Positions 1 through 5,029 of a DNA stretch of 5,029 bases are shown here, piece by piece. Position 1 is the stretch's first letter; each line of letters begins with the position of its first letter. Below the pieces are notes generated by a model that saw only the letters and a list, made by a program, of their open reading frames with translations, did not search any database and was not told the origin of the DNA. The DNA comes from Planctomycetota bacterium. GTDB lineage: Bacteria > Planctomycetota > UBA1135 > GCA-002686595. The position numbers were made by a program, and so were the translations under genes. Location: assembly GCA_011524785.1 (NCBI GenBank), contig WTJQ01000239.1, forward strand, positions 1-5,029. The letters are read 5' to 3'.

Positions 1-1728
1 CCCGAGAACGGCTCCCCCGGCTTCGAGGAGCACTGGTGGTACAAGGACCACGGCAACGTCCGCCTGATCGGGATCGACTCCAACAGCGGCTACCGGATCC
101 CGCAGCAGCTGGCGTGGCTGGACGGCGTCTTGGCGGAGGCCGCGGACGACCCGGTGATCGACTTCGTCTTCGCGGAGATGCACCACCCGCACAAGACCCC
201 GTCCTGGACGCCGGGCAACACGGCGTTCACGGGGGAGGTCGTCCAGCGCCTCGAGGCCTTCTCGACGGCGACCGGGAAGCCGTCGATCCACTTCTTCGGC
301 CACACCCACTCCTACGAGCGCGGCCAGAGCCGTGACCACGAGCACCTCTGGGTGGACGTCTCTGCGGGGGAGGGTGACCTGGCCTGGTGGGGCGAGTTCC
401 CGAACGAGGACTATCCCGAGTTCCAGAAGGTCTTCATGGACTGGGGCTTCGTCCTCATGGAGGTCGAGGACGGCGAGAACCCGAGCTTCCGCATGCGCCG
501 CGTCTCGCGCGGGAACCAGTTCGACCCCAAGGACAACGCGGTCATCGACGACCTCACCATCCGGCACCACAACGCGGCGCCCGCGACGCCCCGGGCCCTC
601 GATCCGGTCGGCGGTGCGGTGGAGGTCTCGGCGGACGAGGGCGTCCTCTGCGGCTCGGCCTTCGAGGACCCCGATGGGGACTTCCACCTGGCCTCCCACT
701 TCCAGGTCACGGCCGTGGCAGGGGACTACTCCACGCCCGTGCGTGACGAGTGGTTCCGCTTCGAGAACTGGTTCGCTCCGCCCGGGGCGACCGGCCGTGA
801 GACGGGCTACTTCTCCGTCGACACGCGGGCGGGCAAGGACGTGCGCGAGCTCGAGCTGGGACCGCTCGACCCCTTCACGACCTACCACTGGCGCGTGCGG
901 TACCGCGACTCGAGCCTCGCCTGGAGCGACTGGAGCGAGGAGGCCACGTTCACCACCGGCGCCGCTGCCGTCGGGGCGGCCTGTCTCCCGGAGGGCGGCT
1001 GCGCCGAGCTGCGCGAGTCGGAGGCCCTTGCCCTCGGGGCGATCTTCCACGGGGTGGGCACGACCTGCGCGGAGGTCGAGTGCCCGACCTACGTGAGCCT
1101 CTTCGAGGAGGACTTCGAAGGGGTCGAGCTCCAGTCCCCGTCGATGGAGTCGGGCAGCGGCCCCTCCTGGTCACCGGATCCGCCGCAGGGTTGGACGACC
1201 AACCGCGACGCCATGACGGGGGGAGGCGTGGACGAGTGGCGCAGCTGGTCCTTCTCGACCAAGGACTTCTGGGTCACGGCATCCGGCGACCAGGGCCGCA
1301 GCGGCTTCGCCCTCGGGGACGGGGTCATCGCCGTGGCGGACTCGGACGAGTGGCACGACGCTCCCACCGAACGCGGTGAGGAGGGGGGATTCCTGGCGGT
1401 GATGACCACGCCTGCCATCGACCTCCGCCCGGCGGCTCGTGGACCGCTCCTGCTCGCCTTCGACTCGTCGTGGGTGCCCGACGAGCCGATGGTGGCGCGG
1501 GTGTTCGCCGAGTTCGACCGCGGGGGGCGCGTGCCGGTGCTCGAGTGGTCGTCGAGCGAGGGGAGTGCGACCTACAAGGCCGCTGGGCCCAGTGAGCGGG
1601 TTCGGATCCCGATCGATCCGCCCGCGCGCGCCCGGTCCGTGCGCCTCGTGTTCCAGCTGGGGGAGTCCAACAACGACTGGTACTGGGCCCTCGACGACGT
1701 CCGACTGCTGGGGCCCGCGCCTCGCTGA
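1..1728 (+). CDS. Secreted-type calcineurin-like metallophosphoesterase (purple acid phosphatase-like), C-terminal part, multidomain; 5' end outside window
   Basis: The frame is open from base 1 to the TGA at 1726-1728, giving 575 window residues; the true start lies upstream, and the TTG at 130 is internal. Window residues 1-190 are the end of a dinuclear metallophosphoesterase domain. They show LIGIDSNSG (22-30), EMHHPH with H61/H62 as the late metal-binding His motif, and GHTHSYER (100-107), the GHxH motif typical of purple acid phosphatase-like enzymes. The early GDxG, GDxxY and GNHE motifs must be upstream. Residues about 194-320 form a fibronectin-III-like domain ending in a TYHWRVRYRD strand. 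Residues 323-362 are a Cys-rich segment (C328, C334, C356, C361). Residues 364-575 resemble a choice-of-anchor-J/MAM-like beta-sandwich, with EEDFEG near its start, a TTPAIDL strand, FDSSW, and WALDDVRL at its end. The family hydrolyses phosphomonoesters or diesters; the substrate here is unknown. Given the accessory domains it is probably secreted, but the signal peptide is not in view. A PhoD-like phosphatase follows 117 bases downstream on the same strand. Confidence 0.88.
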   Translation, partial: PENGSPGFEEHWWYKDHGNVRLIGIDSNSGYRIPQQLAWLDGVLAEAADDPVIDFVFAEMHHPHKTPSWTPGNTAFTGEVVQRLEAFSTATGKPSIHFFGHTHSYERGQSRDHEHLWVDVSAGEGDLAWWGEFPNEDYPEFQKVFMDWGFVLMEVEDGENPSFRMRRVSRGNQFDPKDNAVIDDLTIRHHNAAPATPRALDPVGGAVEVSADEGVLCGSAFEDPDGDFHLASHFQVTAVAGDYSTPVRDEWFRFENWFAPPGATGRETGYFSVDTRAGKDVRELELGPLDPFTTYHWRVRYRDSSLAWSDWSEEATFTTGAAAVGAACLPEGGCAELRESEALALGAIFHGVGTTCAEVECPTYVSLFEEDFEGVELQSPSMESGSGPSWSPDPPQGWTTNRDAMTGGGVDEWRSWSFSTKDFWVTASGDQGRSGFALGDGVIAVADSDEWHDAPTERGEEGGFLAVMTTPAIDLRPAARGPLLLAFDSSWVPDEPMVARVFAEFDRGGRVPVLEWSSSEGSATYKAAGPSERVRIPIDPPARARSVRLVFQLGESNNDWYWALDDVRLLGPAPR

Positions 1729-1730
1729 GG

Positions 1731-1766
1731 AGGTCGTGTCCTCACCACTGCTCGATCGAACGACCT
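1731..1766 (+). terminator. 7-bp inverted repeat just after the metallophosphoesterase stop; weak terminator candidate
   Basis: AGGTCGT at 1731-1737 is perfectly complementary to ACGACCT at 1760-1766, with a 22-base loop, starting two bases after the stop codon. There is no T-run downstream, so it is not a classical intrinsic terminator. It could be a Rho-assisted terminator, an mRNA 3'-end stabilising hairpin, or chance in GC-rich DNA. Confidence 0.25.
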
Positions 1767-1805
1767 GGGGAGGGCCGGCTCGTACCCGTAGCATCGAGGC
1801 GAGGC

Positions 1806-1839
1806 CTGCTCGAGCGCAGCGCCCTCCGTTGCCGAGCAG
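1806..1839 (+). promoter_or_regulatory. 7-bp inverted repeat covering the ribosome-binding region of the PhoD-like gene
   Basis: CTGCTCG at 1806-1812 is perfectly complementary to CGAGCAG at 1833-1839, with a 20-base loop, ending six bases before the ATG at 1846. There is no clear Shine-Dalgarno before this start. The only purine-rich stretch at suitable distance, CGAGCAG, is itself the 3' arm of the stem. In RNA the hairpin would cover the ribosome-landing zone, so it could modulate initiation; that role is inference. Confidence 0.3.
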
Positions 1840-1845
1840 CTCATC

Positions 1846-3858
1846 ATGAACCCCCGCACCTCGTCGATCGTGAGCCTCCTCCTCGGCCTGCTGTGCGGGT
1901 CAGTCCTCGCTCAGGACGTCGGGCCGGTCGTCGGACACGTGGACAGGCACACGGCCCACCTGCTCCTGCGGCGTGGCGAGGACGAGGGCCGCTATCGCCT
2001 CCACCTCGCGAGTGAGACGGCGCCGGCCGTCGAGCCCATCGAGGCCGAGGCGCGAGCGCAGGGCGACTTCGTCGCGCGCTTCGAGGTCCGGGGCCTGCAG
2101 CCCGACACCCTGTACCAGTACCGCATCGACCGGCTGGAGGGCGCCGTGGAGACGGCCGTCGCCGAGGGCGAGGACCTCTCCTTCCGAACGGCTTCCGACG
2201 AGCGCCGCGGCGGCGACGTGACCCTCTGCTTCACGTCCTGCGTGGACATCGAGACGAACCCCATGTGGGACGACGTGGCCGCCCTGGGGCCCGACCTGCT
2301 GCTCCTGATGGGGGACACGCCCTACATCGACAGCTCGGATCTCGGCGTGGCGCGCCGGCGGCACCGGGAGTTCCTCGCCATGCCGGGGCTCGCCGATCTC
2401 GTGCGCTCGATCCCGACCGTCGGCACCTGGGACGACCACGACTTCGGACGCAACAACGGCAACGGGCGCAACATGGCCAGTGGCAAGCACGCCACGCGGC
2501 AGGCGTTCGTCGAGTACCGCGCGCACGATCGCTACGGAACCGGCGAGGAGGGCGTCTTTCACGGGATCGACCTCGGCATGATCGAGGTCTTCCTCCTCGA
2601 TCCGCGGACCTTCGCGCAGACGGGGCCGTCCCCGGTGGATCCCCGGCAGCCAACGTGCTTCGGGGATGCGCAGTGGGAGTGGCTCGCCGCCTCCCTGCGC
2701 GCTTCCGAGGCGCCCTTCAAGGTCCTCGCCCAGGGGGCCATCTGGCAGGACAAGAAGAACGGCGAGACCGACGACCTCTTCACCTACTGGTACGAGCGGG
2801 ACGCCCTCCTCGACCTGGTCGAGCGCGAGGGGATCGGCGGCGTCGTGCTGCTGGGGGGCGACATCCACGTCTCGCGCCACCTGGTGCATCGGCAGCGCGT
2901 CGGGTACGACCTGCACGACTTCGTCGTCTCGCCGGGGCACGAGCGCACCATCACCGGGCTCGACGTGTTCCATCCCGACCTCGCGTGGTCCCTGGTCGAG
3001 GGACGTCAGTTCCTGTCCCTCCGTGCGAGCGACGGCCCCGGGGGGCCGACGCTGACGGCTCGCTTCCAGCAGGCCGGAGGGCGTGTGAATCGCGTCGTGC
3101 AGCTCACGCTGGACGAGCTGACGCCGCGCCGGGCTGAGGGTCTCGAGCGTGACCTGCGCGCGTGGTGGGACTTCGAGGAAGGGCTGGCCGGGCGCGGCCC
3201 CCTCGCGAACCACCTGCCAGCTGTTCCATCACACCCGGGCCTGGTCCAGCAGGACCCTCAGCGAGGCGGGGCCCTGCGCCTCGATCGAGCCGAGGAGCAG
3301 TTCCTGCGGGTGGCTGGCAATCCCCTCGACGACAACTCCGCGGCTCACAGCCTTGCGCTCTGGATGCGTCCGGAGACGCTGCCCGCGCATGGGGCCGAGG
3401 AGCGCATGTTCCTGCTCGAGAGCACGGCCGAGCGGCAGCCGAGCGGGTCGAGCGCCTGGCACCTGTCCCTCGGCCTGCGAGCGGCGCCCGATCCGAGCCA
3501 GGTGAACCTCGAGCTGCACACCCACACGCTCTGGCCCGCGGCCGCGCCCGAGGCGGCTCCGACCGCCCACTCCCAGGGGGGCTTCGCGTGCCTGCTCGAT
3601 CGGAGCGAGCTCGAAGGGTGGACCCACCTCGCCTGCACCTTCGACTCGACCAGCTGGCGGCTCTACGTCGACGGCGCTCCGAGGGCGGAGCACCGACTGC
3701 CAGTCCCCGGACCTGCGTCCGAGTTCGGCGGCCTCGTCATCGGCGGTCACCGGGCGGGTGCTGGCCGGAACCTCGACGGCTGGATCGACGACCTGGCGCT
3801 GTGGGCCCGCGTGCTGGAGCCGGAGGAGATTCGCTCGCTGGCTGGCGAGGCCCGGTGA
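1846..3858 (+). CDS. Secreted PhoD-family alkaline phosphatase/phosphodiesterase with C-terminal LamG (concanavalin-like) domain
   Basis: This is a complete 670-residue protein. The ATG at 1846 is chosen because it directly precedes a signal peptide: a short polar start, hydrophobic VSLLLGLLCGSV, and likely cleavage after VLA-22. Residues about 25-115 look like the Fn3-like PhoD N-terminal domain, ending in LQPDTLYQYRI and FRT. The catalytic domain, about 124-425, carries the PhoD signature in order: FTSC (C132), GDTPY (D157, Y160), WDDHD (195-199) with the following NN, LDPR (251-254), and GGDIH (D339, H341). In the PhoD family such residues bind a Fe/Ca-type metal centre that hydrolyses phosphomonoesters and diesters outside the cytoplasm. 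Residues about 436-670 are a LamG-like jelly roll: WWDFEEG, LALWMRPETL, GWTHLACTFD, LYVDG, and LDGWIDDLALWARVLEPEEI. This module may bind glycans or the surface. The catalytic part is shorter than Bacillus PhoD. The gene follows another secreted metallophosphatase, so a phosphorus-acquisition role is likely. No convincing Pho box is visible. A related phosphodiesterase activity is possible. Confidence 0.93.
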   Translation: MNPRTSSIVSLLLGLLCGSVLAQDVGPVVGHVDRHTAHLLLRRGEDEGRYRLHLASETAPAVEPIEAEARAQGDFVARFEVRGLQPDTLYQYRIDRLEGAVETAVAEGEDLSFRTASDERRGGDVTLCFTSCVDIETNPMWDDVAALGPDLLLLMGDTPYIDSSDLGVARRRHREFLAMPGLADLVRSIPTVGTWDDHDFGRNNGNGRNMASGKHATRQAFVEYRAHDRYGTGEEGVFHGIDLGMIEVFLLDPRTFAQTGPSPVDPRQPTCFGDAQWEWLAASLRASEAPFKVLAQGAIWQDKKNGETDDLFTYWYERDALLDLVEREGIGGVVLLGGDIHVSRHLVHRQRVGYDLHDFVVSPGHERTITGLDVFHPDLAWSLVEGRQFLSLRASDGPGGPTLTARFQQAGGRVNRVVQLTLDELTPRRAEGLERDLRAWWDFEEGLAGRGPLANHLPAVPSHPGLVQQDPQRGGALRLDRAEEQFLRVAGNPLDDNSAAHSLALWMRPETLPAHGAEERMFLLESTAERQPSGSSAWHLSLGLRAAPDPSQVNLELHTHTLWPAAAPEAAPTAHSQGGFACLLDRSELEGWTHLACTFDSTSWRLYVDGAPRAEHRLPVPGPASEFGGLVIGGHRAGAGRNLDGWIDDLALWARVLEPEEIRSLAGEAR

Positions 3859-3876
3859 GGGGGAGTGACCTCGCCA
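3843..3876 (+). terminator. 8-bp inverted repeat spanning the phoD-like stop codon; weak terminator candidate
   Basis: TGGCGAGG at 3843-3850 is perfectly complementary to CCTCGCCA at 3869-3876. The 18-base loop includes the TGA at 3856-3858. No T-run follows. The next gene is the convergent tRNA, so some transcription stop is expected between 3859 and 4028, and this is the best hairpin I found there. The rest of that interval shows no coding signal. Confidence 0.28.
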
Positions 3877-4028
3877 CGGCTCGTCGGCGTAGGGGGCCCA
3901 GGGGCGGGCGCGCCCAGGGCTGGTACGACCCCATGGATGCTCCAGGCGGGATCGACCTCACGCCGTCCGGCGGGGGAGCCCGTGCCCTCAGGAGGCTCGA
4001 CCTTCGCCGATGCTCCGAGAGGGAGGAG

Positions 4029-4104
<76 letters not shown>

Positions 4105-4118
4105 TCGCAGAGGCGCGG

Positions 4119-4146
4119 ATTCTAGTCGCGGCGGGGGGGCTGTCAA
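4119..4146 (-). promoter_or_regulatory. sigma70-type promoter of the tRNA-Gly gene
   Basis: On the - strand a perfect -35 TTGACA (4146-4141) is followed after 16 bases by a -10 TAGAAT (4124-4119, five of six consensus positions). Transcription would start near 4112, about eight bases before the mature tRNA 5' end at 4104, giving a short leader for RNase P removal. It is the only clear housekeeping promoter in the window, and the AT-rich -10 stands out against its GC-rich surroundings. Confidence 0.82.
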
Positions 4147-4150
4147 TGGT

Positions 4151-4198
4151 CGTGGCCCGTGGGGCCTGGCCCGGGGCCCAGCTCCCACGAGGGCCGTG
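4151..4198. repeat. Long imperfect inverted repeat between the tRNA promoter and the DUF6345 gene
   Basis: The two halves fold into one hairpin. Bases 4151-4158 pair with 4191-4198 (two G-T pairs). Bases 4159-4164 pair with 4183-4188 (one G-T), with GA at 4189-4190 bulged out. After one C-C mismatch, 4166-4169 pair with 4178-4181. Then 4170-4171 pair with 4175-4176, with C4177 bulged. That is 20 pairs around a three-base loop, almost all G-C. It begins five bases beyond the tRNA -35 box. It could act as a transcription barrier between divergent units, a protein-binding palindrome, or part of the leader of the downstream gene. No T-run directly follows on either strand. Confidence 0.6.
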
Positions 4199-4239
4199 AG
4201 GGCCTGGCGAGCGGCCTCACCGGGGCAGGCGTGGTTTTT
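4196..4239 (+). terminator. Hairpin followed at a distance by T5; weak terminator candidate
   Basis: GTGAGG at 4196-4201 pairs with CCTCAC at 4215-4220, extended by two C-G pairs after a bulged G4202. A TTTTT run lies at 4235-4239. The 14-base gap between stem and T-run is too long for a standard intrinsic terminator. It could still stop + strand read-through from the phoD-like gene. It shares bases 4196-4198 with the larger inverted repeat, so the two structures compete slightly. Confidence 0.2.
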
Positions 4240-4250
4240 CTCGAGGTGGC

Positions 4251-4280
4251 TGTCCGGTCCAGGCGTGTCCGGTGCAGGGA
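4251..4280 (+). repeat. Tandem 15-base direct repeat upstream of the DUF6345-like gene
   Basis: Two consecutive 15-base units, 4251-4265 and 4266-4280, both begin TGTCCGGT and continue (C/G)CAGG. Twelve of the first 13 positions agree and the last two bases differ. They lie 63-92 bases before the ATG at 4343, where promoter or operator elements would be expected. They may be paired binding sites for a regulator or a small duplication scar. No recognisable -35/-10 pair for the + strand is seen nearby. Confidence 0.5.
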
Positions 4281-4285
4281 GGGGT

Positions 4286-4304
4286 GTGCCGCGCGGTGCG
4301 GCAC
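4286..4304 (+). promoter_or_regulatory. Leader hairpin before the DUF6345-like gene
   Basis: GTGCCGC at 4286-4292 pairs perfectly with GCGGCAC at 4298-4304 around the loop GCGGT. An alternative pairing of GGTGTG (4283-4288) with CACACC (4323-4328), directly before the Shine-Dalgarno, would compete with it. This suggests a 5'-UTR able to fold in two ways, but the function is inference. Confidence 0.4.
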
Positions 4305-4328
4305 GAACGACACCACCCCCAACACACC

Positions 4329-4334
4329 AAGGAG
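4329..4334 (+). promoter_or_regulatory. Shine-Dalgarno of the DUF6345-like gene
   Basis: AAGGAG lies eight bases before the ATG at 4343, an ideal spacing. It fixes this start codon and contrasts with the phoD-like gene, which has none. Confidence 0.88.
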
Positions 4335-4342
4335 ACCTTCCC

Positions 4343-5029
4343 ATGAAGCCCCTCACCATCCTCGCCACCCTCGCCCTGACGGGCACCAGCCTCTTCGCCC
4401 AGGGAGAAGAGGGCGGCTACGTCTACAACCAGGGCGAGGCCCGGTTCGTTGACAACGTCTTCAACTTCCTCGACCACTTCAACTACGACCAGTACGTCTG
4501 GTGCGAGGACTGGCTGTTCACGACGAGCAACAACTCGAACGTGGACAACATGGACTTCGCCTACTACAGCGGCCACGGCAACAACTTCTACCTGGGCATG
4601 GGTCCGGGAGCCTCGGCCAGCGGCGTCTCGATCGGCTCCAGCACCCAGTGGGGTGACCGGGACCTCGAGTTCATCGTCTTCCAGTCCTGCAAGGTCGTTC
4701 CGTCGCCCATCGACCGCTCGGACTGGTACCAGCGCTGGGTCGGCTCGAACGACGTGTTCCAGGGCCTGCACCACGCGATCGGCTACCGGACCAACAGCTA
4801 CTCCGGCAACGGCATCTCGGACAACTACGGCGGCCGCGTCCGCAACAACCAGCGCGTGCGCCAGGCCTGGTTCGCCGCTGTGAACGACGAGCGCTCCTGG
4901 TGGACGGGCTCGAGCTACCCCGGCTACGCGTCCGGCGTCTACCACGCCAGCTGCTCGAACGACCGCTACTACTCCTTCGTCGCCGACCCGCCGGCGGGCC
5001 ACGGCAGCCTCTCCATCACCTACCAGCAC
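4343..5029 (+). CDS. Secreted DUF6345-like protein with caspase-like His-Cys pair; 3' end outside window
   Basis: The frame is open for 229 codons to the window edge. The ATG follows a strong Shine-Dalgarno and begins a signal peptide: MKP, hydrophobic LTILATLALTG, and likely cleavage after LFA-19. The mature part carries FNFLDHF (40-46), then DFAYYSGHGN (H78), FIVFQSC (C116), WYQRWV (128-133), FQGLHHAIGYRT (139-150) and VRQAWFAAV (172-180). This order matches my memory of the DUF6345 family: a dhf...W.eD start, a SGHG turn, a short strand ending in C, then a F-GLH-GY block and an AW helix. The SGHG...SC layout resembles the catalytic His/Cys pair of clan CD cysteine peptidases (caspase, gingipain, clostripain), so a peptidase role is possible but unproven. 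Mature residues are rich in Asn, Tyr, Trp and Ser, as in extracellular proteins; Cys occur at 54, 116 and 204. The family may continue with another domain beyond residue 229. It is divergent from the tRNA and probably transcribed alone. Confidence 0.85.
   Translation, partial: MKPLTILATLALTGTSLFAQGEEGGYVYNQGEARFVDNVFNFLDHFNYDQYVWCEDWLFTTSNNSNVDNMDFAYYSGHGNNFYLGMGPGASASGVSIGSSTQWGDRDLEFIVFQSCKVVPSPIDRSDWYQRWVGSNDVFQGLHHAIGYRTNSYSGNGISDNYGGRVRNNQRVRQAWFAAVNDERSWWTGSSYPGYASGVYHASCSNDRYYSFVADPPAGHGSLSITYQH

Noticed and set aside
1789..1794. TAGCAT as a possible -10 box for the phoD-like gene
   Set aside because: It has only four of six consensus positions, with no recognisable -35 sequence 16-18 bases upstream.
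1900..3213. 437-residue - strand open frame
   Set aside because: It is a shadow of the PhoD-like gene caused by high GC content. It has no domain motif and a composition rich in Glu, Val, Arg and Gly; the + strand frame has full PhoD signatures and a signal peptide.
3906..3915. 10-base palindrome GGGCGCGCCC downstream of the phoD-like gene
   Set aside because: As a hairpin it leaves only about three pairs after allowing for a loop. It has no T-run, and such palindromes are expected in DNA this GC-rich.
4140..4158. CTGTCAATGG resembling half of a Pho box
   Set aside because: The match is the reverse complement of the tRNA -35 TTGACA. No second half-site at the correct period is seen, and it is not upstream of either phosphatase gene.
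4447..4454. TTGACA inside the DUF6345-like coding region
   Set aside because: It encodes Val-Asp-Asn in frame, has no -10 partner at suitable spacing, and lies downstream of a well-supported start.
4449..4883. 144-residue + strand Ser/Thr-rich frame
   Set aside because: It is an out-of-frame reading of the DUF6345-like gene. The repetitive S/T runs arise from shifted AAC/TAC/GAC-type codons.
4217..5029. 270-residue - strand open frame opposite the DUF6345-like gene
   Set aside because: The low-complexity Val/Ala/Asp-rich translation is a shadow. The + strand frame has a Shine-Dalgarno, signal peptide and family motifs.

Overview
This is a very GC-rich bacterial window with long open frames on both strands. 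In the three real coding frames G/C dominates third codon positions. I infer a free-living environmental bacterium, most plausibly Planctomycetota. The reasons are large secreted multidomain enzymes carrying lectin-like C-terminal modules, a Cys-rich module of the 'GACCLPDGSC' type that I associate with that phylum, and a secreted DUF6345-like protein. The assignment rests on remembered family distributions, not on a search.

Layout on the + strand. Bases 1-1728 hold the 3' part of a calcineurin-like (purple-acid-phosphatase-like) metallophosphoesterase, with a fibronectin-III-like domain, a Cys-rich linker and a choice-of-anchor-J-like beta-sandwich behind the catalytic domain. A 117-base gap with two 7-bp inverted repeats follows. 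Bases 1846-3858 hold a complete secreted PhoD-family phosphatase/phosphodiesterase fused to a LamG/concanavalin-like domain. Bases 3859-4028 are non-coding, and I see only a hairpin across the phoD stop in that stretch.

A tRNA-Gly(CCC) gene with encoded CCA lies on the - strand at 4029-4104, with a near-consensus sigma70-type promoter directly upstream at 4119-4146. Bases 4147-4342 are non-coding but highly structured: a 48-base imperfect inverted repeat, a second hairpin, a T5 run, a 15-base tandem repeat, a 7-bp hairpin and a strong Shine-Dalgarno. They lead into a third + strand gene, 4343 to beyond the window end, encoding a secreted DUF6345-like protein with a caspase-like His...Cys pair.

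Functionally, the first two genes look like a phosphorus-scavenging pair. Two secreted metallophosphatases of different superfamily branches, each with a C-terminal beta-sandwich that may bind polymers or the cell surface, sit in tandem and may be co-transcribed. The tRNA divides this pair from the DUF6345 gene, which appears to be a separate unit with its own leader. I see no insertion sequence, CRISPR array, phage gene or clear horizontal-transfer scar. The points most worth a second look are the DUF6345 protein and its structured leader.
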